Assembly (NCBI GenBank): GCA_020137815.1
Contig: CM035350.1
Coordinates: 8,315,545-8,379,544 of the forward strand
Source: Hormiphora californensis
Lineage: Eukaryota; Ctenophora; Tentaculata; Cydippida; Pleurobrachiidae
DNA: 64,000 nucleotides
Direction: 5' to 3'
The notes under the pieces were generated by a model. The model was given only the letters and a program-made list of their open reading frames with translations, was not told the origin of the DNA and made no database searches. Below are positions 10,957 through 24,202 of this stretch, one piece after another. Numbering within the stretch: the first letter of the stretch is position 1; each line of letters starts with the position of its first letter. The position numbers were made by a program, and so were the translations under genes.

Positions 10957-11704
10957 CTCTCTCTCTCGTCTCTCATCTCCCCTCTCCTTCTCTCTCTCTC
11001 TCTCACTCTCCCTCTCGCTCTCTCTCCCTCTTTTGAGGTGTGTGGCTCTACAGGAAGAAAGGCTTCCTGCCCGTTCATATGCCCCGCCTCCTCCTTAGTA
11101 CCTGTTATAAGTGCACAGAGAGGTCTCTCAGTCCACTGTGTACAAGATGAACAATGTGGTGTGAGACGACCCGTGAACAAAGGTGAATGAAGATTTAATT
11201 TAGAATATATAATGTGGTACTGAATTGTGTGTGGGAGCGTGTGATTTCAGGCAACGATTACGTGTCACCCGTGCTCTTCCGAGAATTCTCTCTCTCCTTT
11301 CTTCTATTTCTCGCTCTCACTTGCTCCTCTAACAATGGGCTCCATAATAATTTGACCATAAATATTATGAGCAAAGGGAAAGAGAAAGAGATAGCGAGAG
11401 AGAAAAGATTGCCATATTGGGATACATTTAACTGGATATAAGGGGAAGTATGTAGACACAGTAAATCGTTGTTACGGGGCGCTGTGAGGAGATTGGGCAG
11501 GGTGTACCCTCTCTTTTTGGGAAGGGTCCCTAGATGTAGCGTGAGAGAGGAAAGTGCAGGAGGGAGAGAAGGAAAGTCAGTGAGCAAGAATTGTGTTTTG
11601 AACAGGGAAATATATATTCTGATTGGTCTTAGGCCACTCAATATCTCTCGTGCTGTTTGTTTCTAAATCTACCGACCATATACTAGCTATCCAGCCGGTG
11701 TCAG

Positions 11705-11761
<57 letters not shown>

Positions 11762-13160
11762 AGTGGAGAGATGAGAGAGATAGAGAGAGAGAGATGATGG
11801 AGAGAAGAGGAGAGAGAGAGAGATCGTACGCGCGTCTGCGTCTCTCTCGCGCGCGAGATCTCTATCTCTCTCTGCGACTCGACGCTCCTTCTGCTTCGCT
11901 GATAGGCCAAATGTATAGGATGGGAGGTCTCTATTACAACAGGTGTTCGTTTAACTCCTACATACGTGGTCATTTGACCTACCATTAGCCCTCTCTACCC
12001 CCCTCTCCCCCCCCTATCTATCTTCTCTAATCCTCCCTTCTCTCTCTCTCTCTCTCTCTCCTCTCTCTTCCTCGTCTCTCGCTCTCTCCTTCCTGACATC
12101 CCAATGTGAACAGCAGGCGAGCATCGAAGCAGACTTTTTCATTAACTATACATATAACGGGACATTTTATAAAATAAAGTTTCCCAGAATATCGTATTTC
12201 GTAATCCGTGACGTTAAGGAATAAACGAGAGAGAGAGGGAAAGAGAGAAAGAGTCGCCCGGTTGAAATCTACTGCGTTACTACTTAAAACTTAAAAGCAT
12301 TTTACCCCTGCACAATAAAATTTAACATACCCATAATTACTTCTGTTGACTGTTGTTGTACACCACCGTTTCTTTTTTCTCCTTCTCTCCCTCACTCTCT
12401 TTCTCACTCCCGCAACTGCAAAATTCCTTACCCGGAGCGGCTCATTAGCAACTGCGCAATGTAAGGCAGGGCACGTGGTGTTAGGGGTGGGAGCCAATGT
12501 CCGTTCTTCCCCTCCGCCGTGTGACCGGTGAGGACCAGTTGCCTTCTTTCTTCCCATCACGTGGGTCTAATTAAGATAGATTACAATGCCCAACTACTCT
12601 CTCTCTCTCTCTATCTCTCTATCTCTCTATCTCTCTCTCTCTCTATCTCTCACACACATCAACTACAGTGTACAAGTTAGTCCTGTACAATTATACACAC
12701 ATACACCCGCACAACTCTGGTTACTAGCATAGTTGTATAATCTTTTTGATTAAGGATCCCTTGACCCTCTCCCAGTTATTTCTCTCCCTCTCTCGCTTTC
12801 TGCCGCTCCCCTCTCTGGTACTGGTGCGGGGACATTGGAACAGGTTGAGTTCCCCAACTTGAGGTACAGCATGTCATTTAATCCCGGCTAAAACTGTACA
12901 TCTATAAAATATATTCAAGCTGTGCACATCTAATCAGACCCCCTCTACTTTTCCGTCAAGAAAGCAAGAGAAAAAAAAACCTCGATATTTATTCATCCTA
13001 CCCCTCTCTCTCCGTCTCCCTCTCTCTTTCATTTCATGAGCTTGTGTAGCCTCAGTAAACATTGCACAATAACTGTGCACTGTAATGGTCTTGGCATGCA
13101 TGAAATTTATCCATATCACGGCCAAGCAAGAATCCTATCAAACCAATCCCTCACTAACTA

Positions 13161-13193
<33 letters not shown>

Positions 13194-13293
13194 TCTCTCA
13201 CTCTCTCTGGATGGAAATGTGGTGTTATTGTTTAGTGTGAAGGAAGGAGAAGAACGTGTTTGTTTAGCACACAGTACACCGCCCTGATACATA

Positions 13294-13474
13294 CCTGATA
13301 CCTCGGTGTGGGTTTACAAACCAGGAACCGACCGAAACAAGTAAACAACCAATCAGAACTCGTTATTTAGGTCATGTGACTGGTTATCAGCCAATCAGGG
13401 GCCAGTATTTCCTGATTCGGTCGGTTCCTGGTACAAACACACACACACACACACACACACACCCAGGTATCAGG
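13294..13474. mobile_element. Small palindromic MITE with a CA tract in one arm
   Basis: The terminal CCTGATACC at 13294 is matched by GGTATCAGG ending at 13474. Further in, ACCAGGAACCGACCGAA pairs with TTCGGTCGGTTCCTGGT. The right arm has gained an (AC)n microsatellite of about 25 bp between these blocks. At 181 bp it has no coding capacity. No unambiguous target-site duplication was found. Confidence 0.65.
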
Positions 13475-13992
13475 TCGGTACTGTCGCAGACCTGCTATCG
13501 GCAAATAATAGAATCCCCGGTGTGCTACCCAAGTTGAATCGATGATGTAATGCGACACAGTACCGTGTGGATGAGAGAGAGAACATTTTGTGTTCTTTCC
13601 CGTTTGGTTGAGGAATTAAAGCCCAATTCCTGTATCCCAGAATAACCTCTTTCAAAGGATAAATTATTGGCAATTATGGTGTTATATCCATGCATTTCAT
13701 CCACACGACACTGTGTCACATGACATTAACGATTCAACTTGATGAAACCCAATTCGGGAGACGCTAATAACCAGCCAATACTTTACACTTTCCCTGTAAT
13801 CGATTATCTCGCCCCCCGTTATAGATTCCCAAAATATAAGGTACGTCTAGGGTCGCATCATCTGGTATGCGTTTATTAAACCCACACCCCTCTTTCTCTC
13901 TCTTCTCACTCTCTCTCACTCCTCTTATATGCTTCATATAAGCTCGATCTCATTACATGCCACTCCGAGCGGAGAACGAGTACGAGTCTGTC

Positions 13993-14058
<66 letters not shown>

Positions 14059-14847
14059 CGCGAGGGAGATAGATAGGTGACTAGATATATGATACTAAGA
14101 TAATACATGGGTAGATATATATAGATTGATATTGAGTGATATAGATATATTGAGATAGATAGATATAGAGAGATGTCTAAAGATATAGATGCTAAATAGT
14201 AAATATCTAAATTTTCTCTCTCTCTCTGCCTCTCCTCTCTCTCTCTCTCCTCTGTATCTCTCTCGTCTCTCTTCACCTCGCAATCTGATACTCTTCTTCT
14301 GTACGCCTTCTTTTTATTCTCCCTGTGTGTATTATTAAGATTGTCTTTTCCCTTGGCTTTATATATATTCTACATTAAACTCTCTGCTCTCTATCAGACT
14401 CCCTCCTCTCCTTGTTCCCTCATCCTTAACTCTCCCCCTTCCACCTTCTCATTTTTTGTTTCGTCTCTCCTCCTTCTCACCTTATTCGTCCCGACTCTCT
14501 TGAATCGAACTGTAAAAGTACATATATAATAGAAGATAGCTTATATACTATAGTTCCTAAACCTATCATTGTGGCAAGTATGCTACGTTGGGGGAGCCGG
14601 GACGATCCATTGACTTTGTCATATACCTGTTCTAAATGTTTTACCGATAAAAAAAAACATTTTGTGTGGACTGATCTGCATACTCTTTCTTACTCTCTGT
14701 CCTTCTCTCTATCATGATTAGATAACACCCCATCATTTCGGCTCCCTTCCCTTCCCCCTCTCTCCTCTCTTTCTTTTTTAACTCGGTGCTATTTGTTTCT
14801 TCTCTATTCGTTTCCAGCTCTTCTATGCACCAGAAGAAGGCGGAAAG

Positions 14848-14887
14848 GCTCCTACAAAAAAATATATATATATTTTTTTGTAGGAGC
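14848..14887. repeat. Perfect 40-bp palindrome
   Basis: GCTCCTACAAAAAAATATAT at 14848-14867 is followed immediately by its exact reverse complement to 14887, with no spacer. It could extrude as a cruciform or be the relic of a very short MITE. Confidence 0.9.
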
Positions 14888-15252
14888 AATATATATATTG
14901 TATTGTTTTGGTCAACCTGTTTGATTCAGACACCTGCATCTTTCTTCCCTTCTTTCACCACCCACATTCTCTTTCGCTCACCCTCCCTCAGAACCACGAT
15001 ACCAAGCCCCATCTCGCCCTGTCACTCTCTCCCACCAGTGTGAGTGTGAGTGTTGGTAACTGGTCTTGTATTACCGAGCAACAATGACACGAACAACACA
15101 TGTCCACCAATGGGATCTCTCCATTTTATCACGTGACTTGGTTCCCTCGACCTCATTGGTCCCCACAAACACCAGGTGTTAACACACACACACACACGAT
15201 CCACGATACTCCCCGACATCGCCCAGAGAGAAGGGTCGCCCTGTGCGGCTGA

Positions 15253-15348
<96 letters not shown>

Positions 15349-15794
15349 TGAGAGTGAGGATGGCTGAAAGAAGCAGACGATCATCACCATGTCCCTGGTA
15401 CAACTATATATTCGCACCCCATCGGGGAATGATTATTTGAATACGATGAGAGAAAGAGAAGACAAAAGACACCCCGGAATAAATGCGTGTGCCACATGAA
15501 ACGTAGACAGTAGGCTGTAGGCCATAGCGTGTAATTCGCTGTGTTGTGGATACGGTGGGGCGATTAAAATGTGACAGATATGTCAGAGGGGCTCTAACTA
15601 TTATCTATACCACTTCTGCCCCCTCTATCCCCATAAAATGGTGTCTAAACACTGCTTAGCTGCTACACCCCCCCCCCCCCCCCCCTATACATATACAGTA
15701 GATGTAGAGGGCGACTTTCGTTCAATTTGAACTGTGACTTTCCCAGTATGGTATAATGGTCTGATTAATCAAAACTAAAGCTTTCTATCTCTCT

Positions 15795-15845
<51 letters not shown>

Positions 15846-16399
15846 CTCTCGAGCTTCTCTTCTCCCCTTTTTTCTCCTCCTCTTCTCTCTCTCTCTCTCT
15901 CCTCGTCTCTCTTCCGCGCCATCCCTCATCTCCTCTCTCTCTCCTCTCTCTCTCTCTCTTTCTCAACTCTTCTCTATCTCCCCCCTCTCTTCCTATCTGT
16001 TGAGGTATAATACCAGTGTTGGAACTCAGAGCCAATCTAACTGATACAAAAGTATGAGACAAATGGGGTAATGATCCAGATCCCTCCCATTTCCCACCGG
16101 ACCACGCCTCAAAGCAACCAAACTACATTCTTCAGCAGTCCTCCGTCCTCTTGCATGCGTCTTTAAACTGTGTCCTTTTAAAGAAATGTTTGGCAAGCAA
16201 TTGCATGAGGTGAAAAGAAAGAGAGAGCCCATCCTCCCCTCCCAACTATGTACTTCTTCTCGCCAAAGCCAAAAGCTTCTTTTTTTTCTCGATTGTACCG
16301 AATCCTGTAACAATGGACATTCTTACTTTTGCAATGTCACTGTAAACGTCACTGTGGGCATTGACGTCATGAGCGAGTAGGGTTCTAAAAAATATACAC

Positions 16400-17040
16400 C
16401 TTCCTCCCTCAACACTAGCCCCTCCTCCACCCTTTTCCCCTTCTCCTCCTTTGTTTCTGTCGGAATTTGGAAACAAACCTTTGGAAAAGGGAAAAGGAAG
16501 GGGAGAGGGGGGGGGGTAAAACCCCCGGAGGAAAAGAGAGGGGATCGGGGGAAGGAGAAGGGGGGGCGGGTTCTTTTTTTTTTTGGGGTTTTGGGGGGGA
16601 GGAGAGAGGGGGGCCCCCTTTTTCATTCCCCCCTTTCTTTTTCTTGTTTTTCTTCTTCCTTGCCCTAGTAAATAAAATGGAACCCTTTTTCTGGGGGGGA
16701 AAGAGAAGGGGGAGAAAAAAATTTTTTCCTTTTTCCCCCAGAATTAACAAAACCTATTTTAAAAACCTCCCGTCGTTGTTGACTTCCGCCCCAATTTCCC
16801 CTTTTCCAACCTTTTTTTCCAAAAAATAAACAAAAAACCAATTTTTTTTTTTCACGAACCAAAATAAAAAACCCTTTTAATTACCACGAAAAGGCCAATA
16901 TAATTACGGTAGTAGGAATTTTACGAAATTTTAATGTACAAAAAACCCCGCTTTCACCTCAAACCTCACATTTACAATCTCTTTTATCTATTTTTTTTTT
17001 TTTTAAAGTGGAAAAATTTTTAAAAATAATATACATCCCC
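16400..17040. other. Homopolymer-rich low-complexity patch
   Basis: This stretch consists of runs of G, C, A and T of 4-12 bases (for example GGGGGGGG near 16507 and 16602, and T-runs near 16575, 16845 and 16990), unlike its surroundings. Open frames on both strands here are compositional. It may be genuine low-complexity DNA or poor consensus sequence. I see no gene. Confidence 0.6.
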
Positions 17041-19285
17041 ACACAATGATAGGGGGAGGGTGCGGGGGTGTGCGTGGATCAGAGAGAGCGGGGGAGATCA
17101 GATTCCGAGATCAGATCTAGAGAAAAACAGAGAGTTGGTCCGCTTCTCGCACCACGCACACTCTCGTTATAATCGTTATAAGAGTAGCCACACACGTCAC
17201 ACACACACACGAATTGGGGAGAAAGAGGTTTTTTGGCTTATGAAAATAAACATCTAAGAAAAAACAGTTTGGGGGGAATATTAATATATATCGTACCATG
17301 CAGATCAATCAATTCTACTTACTACGAGTACAGAGATAAATTTGCGTGCTCTCTCTCATCACGATGTTCGTCGCGATATATATCTTTGTCTCCCAGAGAT
17401 ATTATATAGGTGCAGATGTCAATGTATAATAAACGAAATAAGGGCATTAAAGCAGTTCCAATTTTCTTCAAGCAGTAAATTATCGGGCGAGAGGGAGAGG
17501 GAGAGAGAGAGGGTTGAGGTATTATTGCAATCTCTCTCTCTCCACCTTGGCCTCTCACACACACATAGTTAACGAATCTATATATCACATTTTTCCAACA
17601 CTTCTCTCACTGTATCACTCGAATTATTGTCACGTGTGTATTCTTAGATGTTAATGCACAATATCATCATATGTAGTTGTATCACAGCCTTATACACACA
17701 GCTGAACAATTTTCAAGTTTCAAATAAAATATACAAAAATAAACAAAATGGGGAGAGGCCGATGTATTCGAAACAAGCTTGCGGAGCATACATATTAGTT
17801 AGTGTGTGCGTGTGATAATGTTATAACGGTGTTTTATACATATCGGGTATATCTGTGGTGATTGATCACACCACAGACTGGATCACACATCACACACTGT
17901 TTAATATAATACTCACACACGCAGTTGAATAAGAAGGAATTAATCAAATAGTGTAGAATTAATTGTGTAGTTCTCACCAAATCTTAAATACAGTATAGTT
18001 TATAAGTCTCACACGCACTCGACACACGCACATATTGACACACACACACAAACGCACACACATACCGCGTATACGATCGAAACGGTATCTGGAGCTGTGT
18101 GCGTGCAGTTTACCATCAAACACAAGCCTGTTACCAACAAGCAGAATTATACGTGAGACACGCAGGAAAGAAAGGATCACGCGGGAACTCGAGCGAGAGA
18201 GGAGAACTCTCTTCCTCCTCTCGTTTACATTTCAGAGGAACACCACCAAACCAAACCTGCCACTGGGGACCTTGTCAGGGTAACGAAAGAGAGAAAACAC
18301 ACCTGGGAAACCTTCTTAGGGGAATATAGCAGGGTGTGAGGGGGAATTACAGGGGGGAGGAAGTACTTCAAACAGTCAAAAAGCTGATCACACTCAAACT
18401 AATTCTCACTCACTAAAACTCACTCACTCTTTAACACATTGATGCACTAACCATATCAAATACATATAGATACATTATATCGTAGAATAGTTTGTGTATC
18501 GCATCTCCGGCTCGCCCTTGTACTGTTCAATTTGCAACTTTTGCAGCTAAACCGGTGTTAAAATAGCTGCAAAGTTTCCTTGTTGCACAGTAGTAGTATT
18601 GTAGTAATGTTGTACTGTAGTTTAATGTTAGCTGTTAGTTCCCCATTAGAGTGATTGCGTGTACAAATCACACGCTCTCACTCTCTCGTCTCGTACTGGG
18701 GGAGAGTTATAAAGAGAGAGAGAGAGATCTAAGAGAGTTGCTCTCTCTCTCTATCTATCTCTTCCGTTTACTGTTGCACACGCATGCACACTGTCAGAAG
18801 CCTACTAAGCAATATCTTTCTCTCCTCTTGGACACACACATCATCACTATCTTACATCTCTCAGTTGCTCTTATCCAATGCCCACTGTCTCAAGCGATAG
18901 GACAGGGACATGGATAGTATTGTGAAGCCACGGTTCCATTATAAAATCGTAAATATAATTATATATAATAGTGTTACAACATTGTTATACGTGTCTACTA
19001 AAGGGAGGTAGAACGAACACAAATAAGGGGGAATTCACAAACTCAAATCAAACTCTAATCATCAATAACTCTTCAAACTTAGGTAGTGTGTAGCAGATTA
19101 CAAATTCAAGGATATATATCAAGTGTTTCGAGGATATCAGACATTCCTATGTGTGGGGTAGTTCAACTTGTGTGGATATATTTGAAAGCTAACTTATAGA
19201 TCCTACGGTTAAAAATCTCAAAGCAGATAGTATAGAATTATATTATTATATGCGGGTATATTATACGGTATAGTGTTAGCAGGGG

Positions 19286-19440
19286 AGGGTAAAGCCAACC
19301 AGGAGCTATATCTCAGTTTCAGGGCAACCAAAATCCAGAAGTTGAACCGGGTCCACTCACGGGTCAGGGTTCAACATCTGGGAGGCCGTTCCGTTCACTG
19401 GGCCCATGATACGGCTACATGGTTGGCAAAACCCGACCCT
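19286..19440. ncRNA. Candidate structured RNA, island 1
   Basis: This is a GC-richer island in AT-rich surroundings. An outer stem AGGGT 19286-19290 pairs with ACCCT 19436-19440. A second stem GCCAACCA 19294-19301 pairs with TGGTTGGC 19420-19427. An internal hairpin GTTGAACC 19341-19348 pairs with GGTTCAAC 19368-19375. The nested stems suggest a branched fold. The strand cannot be assigned, and I match it to no known RNA family. Confidence 0.3.
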
Positions 19441-19769
19441 ACTTGATATATATATAATTATACGTATATAAAAGAGAAAATATATATATAATTACTCCAG
19501 TCTTGTAAAAAGTTTGGTAAATCTAAGGCACGTGAGAATTCCGAAACAAACAAGGGTGTGTAGGATCAGGGAAATACATAGAAGCTAGACAACTAAATAA
19601 CTCAACTGTTCTTAGCGTGGCCTCTGTTGACAATTAAAGAGCTAATTAATTTTGAAATTAAAGCATTTTTTTCGGATAAAAAAGACGAACAAGCTATCTC
19701 TAATTGTCAAGATGAAGAGGCTAATTTTTCGTCATATCACAGCCACGTTTCGTTTCTGGTTGAAGGTGC

Positions 19770-19870
19770 GGTCCAAAGCCACGGTTGCCCCAGGAAGTCA
19801 CCACACCCAAACTCCACTCCGAGTGGGAGTAGAGATCTGGTGGGTGACACCCACAGCGGCTTCAAGGACC
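19770..19870. ncRNA. Candidate structured RNA, island 2 (nested hairpin)
   Basis: Four nested stems share one axis: GGTCC 19770-19774 with GGACC 19866-19870, AGCC 19777-19780 with GGCT 19858-19861, GTCACC 19797-19802 with GGTGAC 19843-19848, and CCACTC 19814-19819 with GAGTGG 19821-19826. An open frame runs through it, but the product has no recognisable domain. It is either a small RNA-like hairpin or an old palindromic element. Confidence 0.3.
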
Positions 19871-20699
19871 ACACAACCAGATACTGTAACCATTGTGCGG
19901 GTGTCGGGGGAGAATTGAAGTTTTGGAGAGTTTGACACCCCACAAGGCCAGTGACCACATCAGAAAAAACCGCTGTCAGTTTATATAAATATATATATAC
20001 GTGTACTGTGTGCACACATTTATCATGCTCATACACATGTCTACAATAAGGCTTTCTCTCTTTCCTGGTAACCATGGCTTCACGACTATATATCTTTTCA
20101 AGCGAGCTCCGTTATCTCCATCTCTATCTCTTCCTCTCTTCCTTTGTCGTTATGTCTCTGTGTCCGTTTGCTGTTGGTCGTTCAGATGTAGAATGTGCAG
20201 TCATAGGTCTGCAGTCTGTACGTATATAACAGTGTTGTAGGAGAAACCTTACTAACTCTCATCATCTAGTACTGCAGAGCAGTATATATTTATGGGGAGA
20301 TGCCGAGATGCACACACTCAGATATTCAGATGATATATATATTTAAATTCACACACACACACAAACAGAATTTCTATCATCTATAGTGAAAAGAGAGCTA
20401 TCTCCGTCTCTTATATATTGACTCATCTCGTTGAGCTGCTCGGTGTGTATAATATCACGGGGGTGTGCGTTTCATGTTGCTGTCTGTGGGTCAGGATTTG
20501 TCAGCTTAACATTACGATTACACATTATAAAATTATACCAATTTATTTTTCCACTTTTTAAAGAAAGGTACATAAAGATATATAACGGGGGGAGTTATCT
20601 ACCTCTCTGCGATCTGACTGGTTGAAGTTATACCTTGTTACAAACATACCTTTAACCGGGGGAGGGATAAGTTTTGAGAAATGCCCTGACAAGGCTTAG

Positions 20700-20776
20700 C
20701 AGCACGGTGTTGGTCGGTGACTTGAGGCGTGAGGCCCAACCGAAAGACCTGTGGCCCAATAGCGGCGAACGCCACT
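20700..20776. ncRNA. Candidate structured RNA, island 3
   Basis: Another GC-rich island has stems GTTGG 20709-20713 with CCAAC 20736-20740, and GTGGC 20751-20755 with GCCAC 20771-20775, the latter enclosing GGCG-AA-CGCC. It is the third such island in 1.5 kb. The evidence is limited to potential folding, and no family is recognised. Confidence 0.22.
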
Positions 20777-21485
20777 ACAGATCTAACAGCCAGACACACT
20801 CACCCTTCGCCCGATATTTCACAAGAGGGAGGGAAGAGAGTCTCAGTCTCACACGTCGTTCCCAGCAGCATCCTCTCTCCCAAGCCCCAATATATATAAC
20901 TCACCTGTCACCCAACTACGCGATGATGCTTTGAAGACACGAAGAAAGTTAATCGATTGTTGCCCGCTTGTTGTCAAAATTTGAACAGAGGATTAGGGAC
21001 GTTAAATATTACCGAAATCAATTTGGGGATAGAGGAGGAGGATAAATTGTTGTAGGTGCTATGCCGAATCAATCGGGATTCGGTAGTTGTACAGTGCTGC
21101 GTTAGAGAGAGATATAGAGATAGTTAGAGAGAAATATATAAAGTTTATTGATTGTATACTTTATTTATTAGCCGTGCCATTAGCTTCTATCAGCTGCTAT
21201 AAGGTGAGGTGTGCTGTGGTTTGTGTGATAAACAAAGGGGGCATATTACACATGTGACAATCTTGGGTTGATCTAACATACACACACACACACACACATG
21301 GATCATAGTTGTATACGTGGTATATATTGTTGACAGGGACACCTTACAATTCAGAAGTAAAAAAGGTAGGTTCAGTATCTCATAAAAAACCGAAGACAGT
21401 GTTCACACGCTAGATCTATAGAGATAGAGCTAGATATTAGTGCCTAGAACTATCACATAACGGCGTTGTACACCTTAACATAGCG

Positions 21486-22568
21486 TTAAAACAGTCCACA
21501 GTCTTTGAGGTTGTTTTTGATGATAACATCCGTTACTGCATCGAACACGAACTGAATGTTGCCCGTGTCCGTCGCACACGTGAAATGGGTGTAAACCTCT
21601 TTCCCCTCTTTTCGGTTAAGTGCCTCGAACTTCAGCTGAATGTACTGAGCGGCCTCGCTGTAGGAATTGGGACCGGTATACTCGGGGAAGCATCGTGTCA
21701 GCGGTGATTTTGATATCTTAACCTCGAACAAGTCCATTTTGTTAAGGAAGAGAATAATTGAGGTCTCCGTAAACCACTTGTTGTTGCATATCGAATCAAA
21801 TAGCTTCATGCTCTCGTGCATACGGTTTACAGACACATCCTCAGCCAACTTTAGATCGTATGCATTGAGGGAAGAACAGAAAATGATGGCCGTTACCCCC
21901 TCAAAGCAATGGATCCACTTCCTCCGCTCAGACCGCTGCCCACCAACATCGAACATACAAAACTGTAGTTCTTTGTGACCGAACTTTTGCTCTACAATGC
22001 CTATAGTCCGAACACGAGACCTCAGCACATCTTGCTCGTTAGGCAGGAAATCAGGCATGAAAACCCTATCAAGATCGTCAAGGTAATACTGTGCAGAATC
22101 ATTTAGATGGTACTCGTTAGACCTGTTAAAGCACTCCTTGATATCCGGGTCCTCCCATAGCCGTTTGATAAGATCCTGAGCCTCCTCGGACAAAAACATA
22201 GTAACCCCCATCATCTCCTCGCCATATTGGCAAAGCCGGTGGGTGTCCGCTGCACGGGCCGAGTCCCTGATCTCAATTGGTGGCAAAATACTGGAGCATG
22301 CCTGGATGATACTGATCATAGACCGCAAGATGTTATCGTTAATGATTGGTATGTAAGACCTCCGCTCCTCATCACTGTACCCACTTTTATGAATGATGTT
22401 CATTTGTTTCACGATGGTCGATTTCCCAGACTCGCCCGCCCCTAGCAGCAACAACTTGACCTCTCGGGCAGCACGCTCCCCATCGAACCTCAGCTGGCGA
22501 TCGAGTGCCTTGCTGCGCTCGATGGCATTCCGATCCGCACCCTCTAGGGCGGATACTGCACAGCCCAT
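21486..22568 (-). CDS. G protein alpha subunit, Gi/o class (upstream-array copy A), intronless
   Basis: This is a heterotrimeric G protein alpha subunit: a GTP-hydrolysing switch on the inner plasma membrane that couples seven-transmembrane receptors to effectors. The 360 residues begin MGCAVS, the signal for N-myristoylation at Gly2 and palmitoylation at Cys3. Motifs in order are GAGESGKS (P-loop, about 43-50), RVRTIGIVE (switch I, with the catalytic Arg and the Mg-binding Thr; the next Thr is Ile), DVGGQRSER (switch II, with the catalytic Gln), NKMD (base recognition) and TCATDT. It ends [12 protein letters not shown], as in vertebrate Gi, including the Cys four residues from the end that pertussis toxin modifies. 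The helical domain is more diverged ([17 protein letters not shown]). The single exon contrasts with intron-rich neighbours. A paralogue lies 1.6 kb away on the same strand. Confidence 0.95.
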   Translation of the reverse strand: MGCAVSALEGADRNAIERSKALDRQLRFDGERAAREVKLLLLGAGESGKSTIVKQMNIIHKSGYSDEERRSYIPIINDNILRSMISIIQACSSILPPIEIRDSARAADTHRLCQYGEEMMGVTMFLSEEAQDLIKRLWEDPDIKECFNRSNEYHLNDSAQYYLDDLDRVFMPDFLPNEQDVLRSRVRTIGIVEQKFGHKELQFCMFDVGGQRSERRKWIHCFEGVTAIIFCSSLNAYDLKLAEDVSVNRMHESMKLFDSICNNKWFTETSIILFLNKMDLFEVKISKSPLTRCFPEYTGPNSYSEAAQYIQLKFEALNRKEGKEVYTHFTCATDTGNIQFVFDAVTDVIIKNNLKDCGLF

Positions 22569-24202
22569 TAAGAGAAGTTACAATTGCTACAATGAAACCA
22601 CGACTACCATTAACCTGTGTTAGAGCTACACGTTACGCACAAAGAGAGGTAGTGGGGAGAGAGGGGGAACACCAAGACGGTGTTTTGAGTAAAACAAGGG
22701 TACATTCAAATTCGTTAATGCACAGTATTGATAAGTTTGGTCTCTTTTACTCTCGGTTTCAGTTATTGCATAGTGTTCTCGCACAGTTCACCTTCCGTTA
22801 TATAATATCATCATATATCACAGCTGATATATCACACAGCTCTCCTAGTATTGTTCACCACAGTTATTTTCGGATCTAACCACTTATTTCTATGTTCTGT
22901 TTCTACAAGTAACACTCTTATTCTACATGTATAACAATTACCGTTCAGGTCCTTTACCATATCATATATATATGTCAAAACACACATACAGCGGTATAGG
23001 TAAAGACGTAATAATGGGAACACAAACAGCTATTACGGACAACGAGCATCTGAAATCGAGATGTTGAGGATGATACGTATATAATATATTTATAAATATA
23101 TGTATATATCGGAATATATTCATCAAAAGCAGTGTGGTGATTGGATGATGATTGTTGGTGAGTGCCGGGGTGAGTGCATGGAACTTAGCACAGATTCAGC
23201 ACAGCAAAGACTGCGACATAGACCGGTAGGGATGGTGGGGTTGGGAGAGGGTAAGGGTTTCGGGTGTTACCTGGTAATTCGGTTTTAAAAGCGGTATAAT
23301 TTTGGAAGAGAGGGTTATTGCCGTGTCGGATAACGATAGAGAGAGAGTTGTGTCAGGCAACAATTGATTGTAGACTTTCTTGTATTACGTACTACTATGC
23401 CAGCGGAAACGTGTTCTGCTCCCAACGGACAGTCAGGAAAAAATTGTAGGCAGAAAGAAGGCGAAATGAGCTGTTGAAACACCACAGAAGTGTGTCCATC
23501 TCTCTGGCGGGATGTAGTTCTTCTTGTTAAAGAAATAGGACCCCCTTGACCGCACACACGGGAAGAGAATAAAGTTTCAGGGAGTTCTCCTTCTTCAACT
23601 TGACACATCCTTCCCTCTCACACACACACACACACGGACTCACACACGAAGACACACACTTATTCACTCTCTCACATTTACACACACACTCAGTTCTGGA
23701 GTCAGTTAATATCATATACATGTATATCTTGGTGATGAACTGTGATCACACTTACTAGCCTAGTCGGTAGATCGTCACACTCTCTATATATCATAGTGAG
23801 GGGGTGGTATAACATGCGACAACAACAACAACCTGTGTTTATGGCCAGCTCGCATGGAGATAGGAGAGAGAGAAATACACCGGCAACATCGGCATGGGCG
23901 CAACAGTTCATGTGTGTTTCCAACAGCGGTTAAAAGAAGGGCTATTCTATGTTTTTCAGAGATAGAGAGAGACAGAGCTGACCTCAGTGTGTTGAACAGC
24001 CAAAGAGAACGGCCGCTGTGCCACCCAGAACTTCCCCTCAAAGAGTTGAAGGGCTGGTAGACACCGCGGACCGCACGCTTGTATCATCTAGCTTCTTGAA
24101 AAGGCTTAAACCGAGCAATATGGTCTACATGTCTTGAGCAGGCACAGTGTTAGCCCTAAAGCCCTAAAAAACAAACTCTTACCTACAAAGATCACGAATG
24201 CT
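22569..24202. other. Spacer between the two G-alpha genes
   Basis: This 1.6 kb of mostly AT-rich DNA has a CA tract near 23618-23690 and short AT repeats. I see no third gene or exon. It should contain the 5' region of copy A and the 3' region of copy B. Confidence 0.5.

Larger units (their letters stand above)
9677..21485. other. 11.8-kb gene-poor stretch rich in AG/CT and CA microsatellites
   Basis: Apart from the CCT7 3' end I see no protein gene here. Long AG or CT tracts lie near 10525-10596, 10903-11033, 11707-11830, 12597-12650, 13161-13210, 13992-14055, 15256-15355 and 15789-15960. There are CA tracts near 13440-13461 and 18030-18060, and a poly-C run near 15668-15685. Open frames across these tracts are Ser/Leu or Arg/Glu repeats caused by the dinucleotides. 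A palindromic MITE, a perfect 40-bp palindrome, a homopolymer-rich patch and three foldable islands are listed separately. Confidence 0.7.
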
